From: Rhyacichthys aspro
Taxonomy: Eukaryota > Chordata > Actinopteri > Gobiiformes > Rhyacichthyidae
Length of the DNA: 64,000 nucleotides
Direction: 5' to 3'
NCBI GenBank assembly: GCA_036850595.1
Contig: CM072160.1
Coordinates: forward strand, 2,093,981-2,157,980
Shown here: positions 12,389 through 24,480 of the stretch, in pieces
How positions within the stretch are numbered: the first letter of the stretch is position 1
Layout of the letters: each line of letters opens with the position of its first letter
Notes under the pieces: generated by a model
Seen by the model: only the letters and a program-made list of their open reading frames with translations
What the model was told of the DNA's origin: nothing
The model's database searches: none
Made by a program: the position numbers and the translations under genes

Positions 12389-12672
12389 GTGGTTCTGTCC
12401 GGTCAAGTCCGTTTTGTCTGGTCCAGCCGGTTCTGTCGGGTCCAGGCCTTTCAGTCCGGTCCAGATTGTTCTGTCCGGTCCCGGTCGGTCTGTCTGGTCC
12501 AGCCGGTTCTGTCCGTTCCAGTCGGTTCTTTCCGGTCCAGGCCTTTCTGTCCGGTCCAGGTGGTTCTGTCCAGTCCTGGTGGTTCTGTCCAGTCCGTTCT
12601 GTCCGGTTCAGGCGGTTCTGTCCGGTCCTGGCGGTTCTGTCCGGTCCAGATGGTTCTGTCCGGTCCAGGCCG
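12389..12672 (+). repeat. 18-bp minisatellite, about 15 units
   Basis: Units approximate GGTTCTGTCCGGTCCAGG, 18 bp long, with GGCCTTTCTGTCC variants. Because 18 is divisible by three, several plus-strand frames and one minus-strand frame stay open with six-residue periodicity. These are not genes. The array abuts the end of dispersed element D, suggesting it grew from the element terminus. Confidence 0.9.
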
Positions 12673-12909
12673 AGGGCACGGCGAGGACAGGGGCAGGTCC
12701 CACTGGGTCCAGAGCCACATGTGTCTGAGTTTGTCTCACACCTGGTGTTGCGTTCGTGTGTGTGCGTACCTTTTCACGCCCTATTTGCCTGATGCTGTGT
12801 GAAGCGGCGCCAAGTGAAAGCAAGTTTATTTGTGACACAAGCAGAGGCCTGGTCTGGAGCCGAGGAGACGGAGAGATGCAGCAACACCAACAGAGACGCC
12901 TGGATTTAT

Positions 12910-13162
12910 TAGTGCTGCTCGATTATGGAAAAATCATAATCACAATTACTTCGGTCATTATTGAAATCACGATTATTTTACGTGATTACTCATTGACTTT
13001 GGAAATATGTTGATTTTACTAAATGAAACTATGAATCCCCCTCAAAATAAATAATATATTCAAACATATAAATAATTGGTAGAAATAAAAAAAGTAATAA
13101 ATAAATCATCTTCATTGGGAGCTAAAATTGAAATGGAAAATTCAATTAATTGCACAGCTCTA
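12910..13162. mobile_element. hAT-like MITE, about 253 bp
   Basis: The left end TAGTGCTGCTCGATTA and right end TAATTGCACAGCTCTA form imperfect 16-bp inverted repeats (13 of 16). The flanking 8-mers GGATTTAT (12902-12909) and GTATTTCT (13163-13170) agree at 6 of 8 positions, as expected for an old hAT target-site duplication. The interior repeats ATCACGATTATTTTACGTGA-like phrases typical of this fish element. No transposase. Confidence 0.85.
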
Positions 13163-15884
13163 GTATTTCTCTAATTCAAATGCAAATAGATCTACATTTA
13201 TCTGAGTATAAAATAATAGTATTATCTGATATCTGCCTCAATCACAGTAAAAATAACAAACTATTTTTAATATCTGCAATCAGTAAGAATACATATAGTA
13301 TCTATTATAAATAAATGACAGTCCTATCCTTTCAGAGCTGTTGACATGACTCTTTGCAAAACTGGAGCACTTTTATTTACTTTTATTTACTGTATTCTGT
13401 CTTTTTTGAGCCCATAAACACCACTTGACACTTGCCGAAGCCACTTGTTGCTTCCTAGAAACAGGTCACAAATTCAAACTGCGCACTATGACGGAGGCTC
13501 AAGTTGTTTTTTTGTTTAATTTTGTCCAATTCCTGCTTACATTTCACCTTAATGAGACGAATAAAAGCGTTTGGATGCACTTTCAAATGCAAACATCCTA
13601 CGTATTCTTCGCAATTATCCCACGAATCTGTAATCTGCACCAACCACGAAAAAAGCGAAACGTCTCTGAGTTTGAGCTGAGTTCATCTCCAGATTCTCCT
13701 CTCTCGATACGACATAAAAGCATTTGGTCAGATCAGACTAGTTCTACTCTGCAGTTGTTGTCGATGTCTACACTTTCCCCAAGGCTCATCACAATGTTTC
13801 AGTTTTCTTCGGAGAAAAAGCCCATTTACAAACCGCCATATTCCCGGAAAAGCGTGGCCAGCAGTAACCATCTGTGGACAGAGTGTGACTCCACATGTGC
13901 AAAGTGTAAAGTCTGAATCTCCCAGCGAGGTTTTTGTGTGTTTTTTTTCTCTCATCTGTGCTGTTTTCTTTTGGTGAATCACTTTGTCTGTCGAATGGAA
14001 ATGCAGACACCCCCTCCTCTTCCTCTCATCTCGCTCTAAGCTAAATGATCCTTTCATTTCCTGATGACCGGCCCGGGCCCCGAGGTGTCTGCGAGCGGCT
14101 GTGAGTTTCACTGGAGCAGGCTTTGGGGCCACAGTTGCATGTAAAGTTCACAGTTGTCCTGATCCCGAAGCAAAACAAAGCTCTGAGAGAGATGTCTGGG
14201 CTCAGCTCCTTAAGTGTGTGTCTGTTTGTGTCAAAGTGGACAGTGGCCATATTGGATTGGGTTTAAACTAAAGACTGAGAAGCTGCCACTGCTACTTACA
14301 TACACACTATACACATATTTAACACTGAATGTACTCTGTAATGTCTCTGACGCACTGACACTTAGGCTTCTGTCGACAAACGATATATTGGTCGTCAAAA
14401 TTGATTATTGTTGGTTTAAATACATGTGTCACACAATTTGAGAACAAAGATTGTCTATGTCCAGGAGTGAAGCGTTGCCATTAAACCTTCACTCACTCAA
14501 ACACAAACTGAAAAGAGAAGCTATGTTTGTCAATCTAGTTTCAATATGATCCATGCACCACCTTCATTACATTTTCATTTATATGTTAAGCAATTACTGC
14601 CATTACCAGATTTTACACTTTACAGCTGCCTTTTTTCAATGAATGAGTAGTTGACTCTCAGAGGAAATAAATGACATGTCAATCCTAGTTTTGTACTATG
14701 GAGTTCCTTGATTTTTTTTGTACCATCACAGGTTCACTTAACTGCAAGTAAACAACTCCACAAAGGTTTAAAACTCACTGTAGCTTGTATAAACTTTGCA
14801 GAATTTTGATGGCAATCACTCTGTTAGCTCAGTAAGGAGTAAATTACATTAAAATATTAAAACACTTACATAAAAAAGGCCACGTGACAGACTCACAGGT
14901 TGATAAAGTAGCTTTAGAAACCTTTTTAATGTTCCTCAAAAGAGACAATTACTTTAAAGCTGTCTGTGTTAAACCCTATGATCATTAATGGCGCCAACTA
15001 GTGGTTTAACTAAACTCAAAGACCACAACATTGTGTAGCTGTAGGCAGGCCATCTGACTTCTGAAATCTGTGTTGCCTTAATTGTACTTTTGAGTTTAAA
15101 ATAAAAAAAAGTCATTTACAAAGTCATTTAAACTGAAATAGCAAAAACAAACTGAATCAATAATGTGCAATGAGATCTGGAACAATCTTCTGGTGGAAAT
15201 ACAGACCTCTGTTACAAAAGAATGATCTCAGTCTATTTGAACTGCATCTGCATTTGTCCTGTAAACAGACATACATTATAAACTCACTTTATCCTGTGTT
15301 TACTGCGCTCTAACGGCGGCGTAAACATGAGCTCAGTTCCATTGAAAACAGATTTGTGTGAACGTGAACGCCGCTGTCGGACGTATATCACAGGCCTCGT
15401 TGTCTTAAGATATTTTAACACGGAAATGTTCATCACATGCCGTCATATAGGAGTTAGATGCTTCACATAACTCTATATTTCACTTTTTGTGTCCGGCGCA
15501 CATTCCTGATTGTATCCACACCTGCGAACGCACACACACTCACAAATCCGCCGAGAGCTGACTCCGGAAGACGGGGAGGAAGTTGTCTAATGGTTGCCAA
15601 ACGTTTGAGTGGGCCCTGGCTAAACATATGTTTAAAGCAGACAACATCAGCAATCACCACTTGACCCCTTCACACGCAGCGCACACACGGCTCAAGAGGC
15701 CTCCTTCATCAACAGCAGCGCTCAGGACGTCCCGCAGAAACAGGACAGGGAAATACGAGCGTATCAGACAGAAAAGAGGATGTATAGACTCGAATTTGAC
15801 TCAAAAACAATGAATCAAACCTGCAAAACACGAAGAGAAATGAAAGAAGTTCTCCAGAGAGCATAAACATTTTCCTTTAAAGGC
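13163..15884. other. Intronic sequence without recognisable gene
   Basis: A 163-codon plus-strand frame at 13425-13916 and overlapping minus-strand frames at 13728-14132 have no recognisable similarity. The sequence at 14041-14110 is GC-rich. The remainder is ordinary AT-rich intron. Confidence 0.4.
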
Positions 15885-16340
15885 TAAATGGTTCAAATCT
15901 AACCAAATCTTAAACAAATATCTTAAAAAAAACTGTTCGAATCCAACTTAAGCCTGTTCAAATACAACTAAAACCTGTTCAAATCAAACTAGAAAGAGTT
16001 CAAGTTCAGATAAAACCTGATCAAATGCAACTAAAATCTGTTCAAATCCGACTAAAACCTGTTCTAAGCCATTGGGAACTTGTTCAGATCCAAATAAAAC
16101 CTGCTCAAATACAAATAACAGTTGTTTAAACCCAACTAAAAGCAGTTCAAATCCAGATAAAACTTATTTAAATCCAACTAAAACCTGTCAAACCTGAATA
16201 AAACCAATTCAAATCCAACTAAACCCCATTTAAATCCAACTAAAAGCTGTTCAGATTCGGTTAAAACCTGTTCAAATGCAAATGAAGTCAGTTCAAATCC
16301 AAATGAAACCTGTTTAAACATAACTAAATCCAGTTGAAAC
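15885..16340 (+). repeat. Degenerate 21-bp minisatellite
   Basis: About twenty diverged 21-bp units of the form AACTAAAACCTGTTCAAATC, the same family as 17385-18056. Greater divergence than at 17.4-18.1 kb indicates an older array. A minus-strand frame at 16178-16420 follows the seven-residue period and is not coding. Confidence 0.88.
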
Positions 16341-16459
16341 CTCATTGTGTAAAGAGCTAGAGGAGACTGTAAACGATAAGCAAAATTAATTAACAGGCAG
16401 AAGTTTGGCTTTTTGAGCATAAATGGGACACAAGGTTGACTGAGCGGATATTTATGAAA

Positions 16460-16995
16460 GTAGATGCGTCTTTATGTGATGAATCCTCAAAGTGTGACGT
16501 GCTCAAACAGAGATAATCTACATAATCGAGTCAGAGAGCGGCCGTCTGCACATGCCCACTTCCAGATGTCCTGCCGGAGAGACGCCACGCTTCTCCGCCG
16601 GGACCCGGTCAAGGTCCCGGGGCCGACTGAAGGGAGAACAGACCCCACTGACACGACATGAGCCAAACTGGGCCCAGCTGCAGAACCACTCAAAAGGAAG
16701 AAGGGGAGGACAAATTGCCGCTGCTGCATCTGAAGACGTGATGTGCGAACGAGCTGTTAAAAGAAAACAAAAGTAAAAAGCGGTGGCTGCGCGGTTCCCA
16801 CGACTCCCACCCGGACCCTCCTTCCTCCGGCCGTCCATCCATCACTCGGACCCCGGACCCGCCTCGGTACAGTCTAAGTGACCCGACGCCTTGTGCCTCG
16901 CGGGACGGGTTCAGGGAGGAAGAGGAGGAGGAAGAGGAGGGAGGTGTTGCTTCATGTTCACAGTGAGGCTCAAATCTGAAACAGGGAGTCACAAC
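16460..16995. other. GC-rich non-repetitive patch with a GGA-rich tract
   Basis: Moderately GC-rich sequence with several CpGs, open on both strands at once, ending in a (GGA)n-like tract at about 16915-16942. No protein similarity recognised. It could be regulatory or simply GC-rich intron. Confidence 0.3.
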
Positions 16996-17218
16996 ATTCA
17001 ACTGTTTCTACTTTACACATTTTACTCTTGGCTCTTCAATGAAAGGCCTTTTCTTCTCTGAACTCTGGAGAAAGATGCAGCCAAGATTTTTACAATAAAA
17101 CACAATTTCAAGTTGTTTTAGGTCACGTCAAAGTCCAAAACAAAACTATTATCTACAGCGGTTTTTTTTTAGACAAGTGTGAAGATCTGTTGGACTAAAG
17201 GATGTTTCGTTTTTGCAA

Positions 17219-18200
17219 AGATTAGATTAGACTCAAGGTCCGGGGGCCAAATGCGGCCCTTTGTAATGTTTTATGTAGCCCTTCAATACATTTAGAAGGT
17301 GATATTTTTGGCACTAGGTTTTAATTGGAGTTGAACAGGTTTTAGTTGGATTTGAACAGATCAATTTAACTTTTGCTGCAAAGACAAATAAAATCTGTTC
17401 AAATCCAAAATCCAAATCCACTAAAACCTGTAAATATTAATCTAAAACCTGTTTAGATCCTAATAAAATGTGTTCAAATCTTAAACCGGTTCAAATCCAT
17501 CTAAAACCTGTTCAAATCCATCAAAAACATGTTCAAATCCATCTAAAACCTGTTCAAATCCATCAAAAACATGTTCAAATCCAACTAAAACCTGTTCAAC
17601 TCCACCAAAAACATGTTCAAATCCATCTTAAACCTGTTCAAATCCATCAAAAACATGTTCAAATCCTACTAAAACCTGTTCAAATCCATCAAAAACATGT
17701 TCAAATCCAACTAAAACTTGTTCAAATCCATCAAAAACCTGTTCAAATCCATCTAAAACCTGTTCAAATCCATCTAAAACCTGTTCAAATCCATCAAAAA
17801 CATGTTCAAATCCATCTAAAACCTGTTCAAATCCATCTAAAACATGTTCAAATCCATCTAAAACATGTTCAAATCCATCAAAAACATGTTCAAATCCTTC
17901 TAAAACCTGTTCAAATCCATCAAAAACATGTTCAAATCCATCAAAAACATGTTCAAATCCATCTAAAACCTGTTCAAATCCATCAAAAACATGTTCAAAT
18001 CCAACTAAAACCTGTTCAAATCCATCAAAAACATGTTCAAATCCAACTAAAACCATTTACCATAAATCGAGGAAATACATTTTAAAGATAACTTTTGTTG
18101 GCCTCAAATGAAGATGAAATCTTTCGAGTGTCTCATCTTCGGCCCCTGAAAGGATTCTTAACTATCGTGGCCCCTCGTCACGTTGAGTTTGACACCACTG
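17219..18200 (+). mobile_element. hAT-like non-autonomous element containing a minisatellite
   Basis: The left edge (ACTCAAGGTCCGGGGGCCAA, then GCGGCCC) and right edge (GGCCCCTCGTCACGTTGAGT, then TTGACACCACTG) correspond to the well-known terminal sequence of vertebrate hAT elements that begins near CAGGGGTGTCAAACTCAAGG. The left terminal bases are decayed (GATTAGATTAG in place of the canonical end). About 670 bp of the roughly 980-bp interior is a 21-bp tandem array. No transposase frame. Confidence 0.72.
17385..18056 (+). repeat. 21-bp minisatellite array, about 31 units
   Basis: Tandem 21-bp units alternate between two main variants, ATCTAAAACCTGTTCAAATC and ATCAAAAACATGTTCAAATC. The unit length gives long open frames on both strands (plus 17468-18085, 205 codons, period KPVQIHL/KHVQIHQ; minus 17628-18056, 142 codons). 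These are periodic artefacts. The regular alternation suggests an emerging 42-bp higher-order unit. Confidence 0.95.
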
Positions 18201-18203
18201 CAT

Positions 18204-19394
18204 TAGGTCATAAGCCTCCTCATAGAAACAAATCTGAACAAACATCAGACACTTTGCAGGATACAAAGGACAATAAAACTGAAAACTGTGGGCTTTAATC
18301 ATTGTCTGCTTTAAGCTCCATCTTTTTAAGCATAAGCAGGTGTTTACAAAAACCAACCAACATTTTTCTGTCAGATTATTCCATACACAACCCGTCACAA
18401 AGCTCATATTGTTATTGAAACGTCAGCTCGATCCTTGTTCACGGGTTTGTTTAGATGTTTAAGAAGTCGACTGAAACACCCACAAGTTACATGTTATTTA
18501 CCGAGAGAAGGATTCGGCTTGAAATATGTTGACATCTGAACGGAAAATAGCAGCGAGTTCACTGCCAAAGTCTCCTGGAGCAGATCACCAACCCTTTCCT
18601 TCTGTTTCTGCTTCACATTAGTCAACTCTCAGGAACAGAGCTGGATTAAAGATCAACGAGGACATTTATTGTGGTACTGTCCTCCATAATATCTCTTTTA
18701 TTCAAGTATGTAGGCTTTTCTGTTTCAATTAAGAACATAAATACTTGAACTTAGTTATTTTATGGCCCTATTTTGGAAAACATGAAGTTCAAACGCAACT
18801 TTTAATACTTTTTATGAATTACACAAGTATATTATGTAATAGTGTTGTCCCTGGATAGATATACAACTAATAAAAAAAACAAAATCTTACATAAACGCAA
18901 TAAATAACATAAAATATAGTATATTTAGGGGTTGTACAGAGCCAGAGTTGGTGTTTGTAGAGTAGAGTCTTGGAGAATTAGTGAATTTTAGTAAATGTTA
19001 GCCTTAATGTTAGCTTAATCTGGGTGTTTTAAGGCCCTTGACCCACTTTTGTCTGGATCTCAGGAAGCTTGTGTTAATCCAAGAATGTATATGATGCAAT
19101 ATAGTAGAAAAAAGTACATAATACAACTGTGATGCTTTTATTTTGATCAGTATTAACGTCTAATAACACTGTTCTCATTCGTGTTTCTGCAGGTTTTTGT
19201 CCTAAAATAGAGTGTAATCTCGTGACTAGACTTAACTTTAGTGTTTGTGAGACTTCAGTGATGTGCTCAGGTGTAAATACACATGTAGAACCAGGCCTGG
19301 TTTAAGAACAAAATGGAAAGAGTGGGTCTAAACCTGAGAAGACTGCATTTGTGACTGTCTCTGATGAATAAACAGTATATAGTTAACTTACTTT
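18204..19394. other. Intronic sequence without recognisable feature
   Basis: AT-rich intron. I see no open frame, repeat unit or motif cluster that I can support. Confidence 0.5.
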
Positions 19395-19600
19395 AAAGCA
19401 ACACTATGTAACTTTTGAGGCTGTTTACCCACAAATAAACAAAAGGAGACAAAAGCTGTGGCAAAACTCACATTGGACTGTTAAAGTGTCATAAATATTC
19501 AACAGAAATCCAGGTTTTAAAGCCAATGTGTCTTGATGTCACATGTTTTGGCCAAATATGTGATCTCAATGTGCCCCAAAACTCACATTTACACAAGTAT
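19395..19600 (+). repeat. Interspersed repeat (family not assigned)
   Basis: It begins with TTTAAAGCAACACTATGTAA and CTTTTGAGGCTG, an opening that recurs in many fish interspersed repeats. I see only this copy in the window, and no end could be fixed. Confidence 0.4.
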
Positions 19601-19674
19601 CTCTCAAAGGGTGTCTTGATGTCCAGTCTTATTAGTGCCAAGAACCTCTAACATGAGGAGCGACTCTGTCCAAA

Positions 19675-19780
19675 GATAAATTAATGAATATATTTTTGTT
19701 TTATTTGGACGCCTTAGTAAAAAAATCACACCGGTACCTGTCCAGAAAATTAATGAATATATTTTTGTTTATTTGCCTTA
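19675..19780 (+). repeat. Short direct duplication, about 70-bp spacing
   Basis: AATTAATGAATATATTTTTG followed by TTTATTTG and GCCTTAGT occurs at about 19679 and again at about 19749, a local tandem duplication. Flanking short plus-strand frames are not credible genes. Confidence 0.7.
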
Positions 19781-20199
19781 GTTATCCCCTCTATACGTCC
19801 TTCTCCTGTTTTCTCGTTTTCAGTTTTAAAACCATCCTACAATGTTTTTTTTTTACTAGACGTTCTCTGTTTGTTGAACCAAAGATTGTCTATTGACCAA
19901 ACAAATGACCTCAGGAGGCTCCACATTTTACATTTTGGTAACAGACAAGAAAGAAAACTGTTTAATCTGCATTTTTTTTTAAATTTAACATTATTATTTC
20001 AACACTGTTTTGTAAAACTTTGTCTTTTCTTGTGTTCAGTCTTAGTTTTGTGCAAGTTTTAACATTCCTGTACAATCCATAATGACAACACCCATATTTG
20101 ACTAAAATAATATCATTTAAGAAGCTCAGTGCGTGCTCCTCACTCTAAAACTGACCCTGAACGTTCTTTGTCCACTTAGTAATTATCTTCCTGAAGTAT

Positions 20200-20720
20200 T
20201 TTTCATTATCCGCTGTACATTATCTGATTATTCTCATTGTGCTGTAGTGTTTTGACAGGGCCAGGGTCAGTCTGTGGCAGGACCCCACTGTATTTCCTCT
20301 CATAAGAACAACCCATTCAGATAAAACAGAAGTGGGCTGAGCAGTACATAAAGCTAAATACGGGCCTCTGTTTATCTGAGCCCAATTACCGACCTTCTCC
20401 ACTGCCCTATTCACCAAAGTGGGCTCAACATTTTGCCCGAGTGCTCTCCAAATACCTCCAGCGCGGCCAAATAAGAAGCCTACAACATCGCGACAAAGAA
20501 AACTACGCCCTCAGCTTTCTTTCCTCACGATGGAAAGAATCTCCTCTCTCTGCGTCGCCCCCCTGTTTCTCAGAGGTTAAGTGTAGCCGAATAATCACTC
20601 ATTTGCGGGGCAACGGGGCGAGGGGAGCCGAGTGTGCTGCATAAACATTTTCCCGGATGTAATTTTCTCTGCCGGTCTTTTGGCCTGTCCCAGTAGGACG
20701 GAGCCCAACGCCCAGGAGGA
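20200..20720. promoter_or_regulatory. Candidate conserved non-coding element
   Basis: About 500 bp of repeat-free sequence of balanced composition, with no convincing long frame. Motifs include GTTTATCTGAGCCCAATTAC, CCGAATAATCACTCATTTGC and CATAAACATTTTCCCGGATG (forkhead-like TAAACA). Its compositional contrast with the surrounding intron resembles a vertebrate CNE; not testable here. Confidence 0.35.
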
Positions 20721-21085
20721 AGTCGTTTAGGCTCCATAAGTGCCAAATTGTATCCTGGTTTTCCTGAGTTTTCCTGCCTGCTCTGGCTCAGGGCTGTTCC
20801 TGTGGTGGGATTGTGTCATGTGTTCTGTGTGGCAGACAAACGGTGGCAACTGCAAGGCGTTTTGGGGTAAAACTGAGAAGATAAATGACAAAACAAATGA
20901 CTTCAAGACTTCAAAAAGCAGTGTTTTGACCAAAAAGTCTGTGGATACCAAATAGTATGAACTGTAGGGTATAAAAATATCTGAATGGCACTCTGTATTT
21001 GTATATCTTGAAAAAAAAGGAGACATTTGACGCTCGATATAAGCTCCACACTACACACCACCATCATCAAAATCCTTTTTTTTTT

Positions 21086-21542
21086 TCTGTTTCATTTAGT
21101 TTTTCAGTGTAATCTCCTAAAGTTTATTGTAACAGGAATCATCTGAAAAAATGAGACCTTAAGACGTGATCTAGTCTTTATAATGAAGGATTTTAATAGA
21201 TGAGAATGATCAGTCCACAGCAGGATTTTGTCCAATCACAGCTCACTTCAGGTAAAAAGGAGCGCTCCCATTGGTCGACACTGATGTCAACAACGAAGGA
21301 ACAAGGAAATAAACCAAGGAAATGCGTTATTCTGTTGGAAATATGTCTTATTTTACAGAGAAACAGCTCAAAAAAGATGAAAAATAGAGAAACTGAAGCA
21401 AATTAAACATGGATAAATGTTGGCAATGTTCTAAACTTCGATTTAATGCAACAAATTAGTATTTTGTGGTGAAAAATTGGTCCTGTTTTTAAATAAAAGA
21501 AGCAGGGAATGTTACTAGGCTGTTTAGCTACTGGAGCTTTAA
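21086..21542 (+). mobile_element. Dispersed family A, copy 3 (most complete)
   Basis: It runs from TTTCATTTAGTTTTTCAGTG and TAATCTCCTAAAGTTTATTG through GACCTTAAGACGTGATCTAG, the core AAGGAGCGCTCCCATTGGTC, GTTATTCTGTTGGAAATATG and on to CTACTGGAGCTTTAA. It is the best reference for the family in this window. No coding frame; the 68-codon frame at 21200-21406 lies within the repeat. Confidence 0.85.
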
Positions 21543-22888
21543 GGTCACAAGAAATAAAAAACATGACCAGAGTACATCACTTGTTTTACAATACACAATA
21601 AATACTCTTACTCTGATTGTTCTAACAAAAAAAGACTTGTTTATCAGCGTCAGAGCAGGCTGATTTCTTCTTCATTTGAATTGAAAAACTTTCTTGGTAT
21701 AACTGCATACACCGAAAACAGGAAGCTGCTTTTTATTTTATACAGAAACCCAACTTATTACCAGTGTCATCTGTAAAAGGGAAAATAAGTCTGGAACAAC
21801 TGAGGACAATGGTGTAATGGCCGACAGAGTGAGAAGTCTGTCGTCTCCTCAGGCGCCGCTGAACTCACTCGACTGTGTCTGCAGACGACAAAAAGCTGGA
21901 GATTCTGCGTTTCGTGTGCTGTTGTGTTGCTTCGTGCTGCTCTGACGTGTTTGTGCGCCATGTGTTCGTGTGTCTACCATGTGGTCCTGATTTGTGGAGA
22001 AGACTTGAAGTGCTTACTGCTTCATTAGGTCATATTTGTTTATCAGACATCTGCAGTTTCACTAAACGCTCCACTTACTGCGCTTTAAAAGTAATAGCAC
22101 AGAGACGAGAAGTGTCGGCGCGTCCTCGGTGCGTCCTCGGCTCGTCCTGGACGTGTTTTTGTTTTTTTAGGTTGTGAAATAAGAGTGTTTCCAGTGAGAA
22201 GTTGCCTCATTTTGTTTTTTAATATGGTTTATAGGACAGCACTAATGACAAGAGGAAGCCAGTGCCAATGCTTTCAGTCCAACGTGTGACAACTCACTGA
22301 AAATGCACCAAAAACTCACTCGACAACATTTCTTCATCCATATTTATACACACTGCCATTTTGACCTGAAGCCAGAGCACCTGCCTGAGCCATAATCAAC
22401 TGTGTTTTTCTTTTGTGTCTGTATTAAATGCATTTATCTGCAGTAGCTCAGCAATTATATTTCTTTTGTCTCATTAAAGAGATGATATTTGGTCGTAGCA
22501 TTGGGTTATTGGGTTATATTGGGTGTCTCTACTGTGTTTTACCGTCCCCTATCAAATAAATGCAGAAAAACAAAACAAATACTAAAATAAAATAAATAAA
22601 AAACACAAGTTTATTTGCCAACTTTGGTGTGAATCAAGGAATTTTATTTGATATTTCACGTGACTCACTTTATATTCAAAAAGATGAACTATTGCTGATA
22701 TATTACAGCATTTATTATTCGTTTTTATCGGAATATGACTCTTTATCAGGTGAAAAAGACGTTTTCGTGGACCACACTGATGAATGGAAGAAGATGAGGG
22801 CCTGTTATTTCTTAGATTAAAGTCAGTTAAATTAAAACTTCACTTTTTTCATGATCAACTGAAGCTGTTGAGAAACGTGGACGACAAA
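21543..22888. other. Intronic sequence without recognisable feature
   Basis: A CpG-containing patch at about 21830-22160 gives a 100-codon plus frame with no similarity. Otherwise ordinary intron. Confidence 0.45.
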
Positions 22889-23216
22889 TAATTCACCTTA
22901 AACTGTCTTCTTTCTCAGCCAGTCCCACTGTTCTTTGTTGCTTTTATCAGTTTTTTATTGAGAGCCTCTTGTGTTTTTCATTTTATCCCGACAGCTTCGT
23001 CTTTTAAATTCTCAGCAGTCTCTTTTTAATTGAGGTTTATGCCATATTTACAACATATTTCATGTATCTATTCTATTACATCAATGTTTTCTTCCAACTG
23101 TGTGTTTAGTGTTGTTTGCCATTGTGTCTATTTGTTGTTTATTGTCTTATTTATTGCTCAAATTAATTGCCTCTGAAGGGTTTTATAAAGTCTGAATGTA
23201 AATCTGAGACAGAACA
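22889..23216 (+). mobile_element. Dispersed family C, copy 2
   Basis: It shares collinear blocks with the reverse complement of 7060-7533: TTCACCTTAAACTGTCTTCT at the left, AGTCTCTTTTTAATT in the middle and AATTAATTGCCTCTGAAGGG with TTTTATAAAGTC at the right. It is shorter than the other copy because of internal deletion. Not coding. Confidence 0.6.
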
Positions 23217-23439
23217 CTGAAAATACTGTCACTTCAATTGCTGGCACTTGTATAATGTTGTTTTACTGTGGCCCATAACACCTTTTGTGTCAGAGTTAAA
23301 ACGTTTCCAGATGATTATTTCTATCGTTTACAAAGACCAGACCAAATATTGTCATGTTCTTGTACATTTTTTTGCTCAAGCCAAGAGTCAAAAGCCAATT
23401 AACATCCGTATTTTTGACGTATTTTATGTCTGTTGTTTA

Positions 23440-23960
23440 AAAGGTGCCATGTCGGGGATGAAGCATTAATATGTCATTGACAAATAAATCGTCTGCTCTA
23501 TAATTACGGTAAACAAATGCGGTGAGGATGATAAGTATCTGGTGCCAGTGGTATTTTTAGTGCTAGTGTTTCTGCAAATGAAGGCCACATTTCCCATAAA
23601 GCCTGCTGCTTCCTGCGGCGCGGAGGATGTTGATGCCTCGGTCAAAGGTTTCCACGTTAAGGGCTTAAATATGTTGGAAATGAATTTGACATCAGCTTTT
23701 GATAACCGGAGCTGTTAGAGCCTTTTTAACCTGGAAAACAACAGTGGGAAGCAAACACACGATGAAGGGCCGTTTGAACTCTGAGTCTGGGGTTTAGCAA
23801 TGACTTTAATTCGACTTTATTGCAATATAATTACACACCAGTCAGTTTCTATTTACCCGTTGTTGTTTGGTGAATAATGTGTTTTCTGTTTATGCTGAGC
23901 AGACATTTTCCCGCCTTCATTAGATCCTGTTATACCAGACAATACAATGGTGTACTTCAG
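23440..23960. promoter_or_regulatory. Candidate conserved non-coding element
   Basis: Repeat-free stretch with AATATGTCATTGACAAATAA, TATAATTACGGTAAACAAAT (TAAT core plus forkhead-like GTAAACA) and GGTGCCAGTGGTATTTTTAG. No open frame of note. Enhancer-like by motif content only. Confidence 0.35.
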
Positions 23961-24017
23961 AGTTTTTTATTGTTTTGAGGTTTAAACTGAGGTGACTGTA
24001 CCTATTTTTTTTCTTCT

Positions 24018-24480
24018 AGTTGTGAAAATGGTTTAAAACCCCAAAAAGTATATTGTAAAAGCATAATTTGTGAAAAAAACAGTCTTTATGATCCATCTAC
24101 TGTTTATTGTAAGGGATTATAATAGATGAGAACCTCTATTCAGGAACAGAAAACCTTGCTCCAAAAAGGAGCGCTCCCATTGGTCGACACTTGTCACATG
24201 ACGTTCCAGGAAGTTTAATAGCTGCAGATAAAGTGTATTTTCAGCTGAATATGTCTTTTAACAGAGAAACAGCTGAAAAAAGAAAAGCATCAACAGAGAA
24301 AAGGGAGACAACGTAAAACACAGATAAATACTGTCAATTCAATCACGTAATGTTTAACGAGGAGGAGATAATTGTCGTCCTGACGCTGAAGTCACAGCTA
24401 AGCTAACGCTAAACTCTAAACTTCAGTTTGGTCAAATGGATTAATATTTTGCAACAGACTTGAGTGGAACTGAATTTTAT
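24018..24480 (+). mobile_element. Dispersed family B, copy 1
   Basis: It begins at CTAGTTGTGAAAATGGTTTA, includes ATAATAGATGAGAACCTCTA, the shared core AAGGAGCGCTCCCATTGGTC, then TCACATGACGTTCCAGGAAG, TAATGTTTAACGAGGAGGAG and a 3' part near TGCAACAGAC. It matches the reverse complements at 25890-26374 and 42205-42690. Family B shares the core and overall order with family A but differs in both flanks. Confidence 0.82.

Noticed and set aside
12373..12802. Three overlapping plus frames and one minus frame of 76-139 codons
   Set aside because: All derive from the 18-bp minisatellite; unit length divisible by three keeps frames open.
13425..13916. 163-codon plus frame as a possible gene
   Set aside because: No recognisable domain or homologue, opposite-strand frames also open, no exon-like composition change.
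17468..18085. 205-codon plus-strand frame with heptad-like KPVQIHL/KHVQIHQ repeats
   Set aside because: It follows exactly the 21-bp minisatellite. The minus strand is open too (142 codons), and the same unit elsewhere is decayed.
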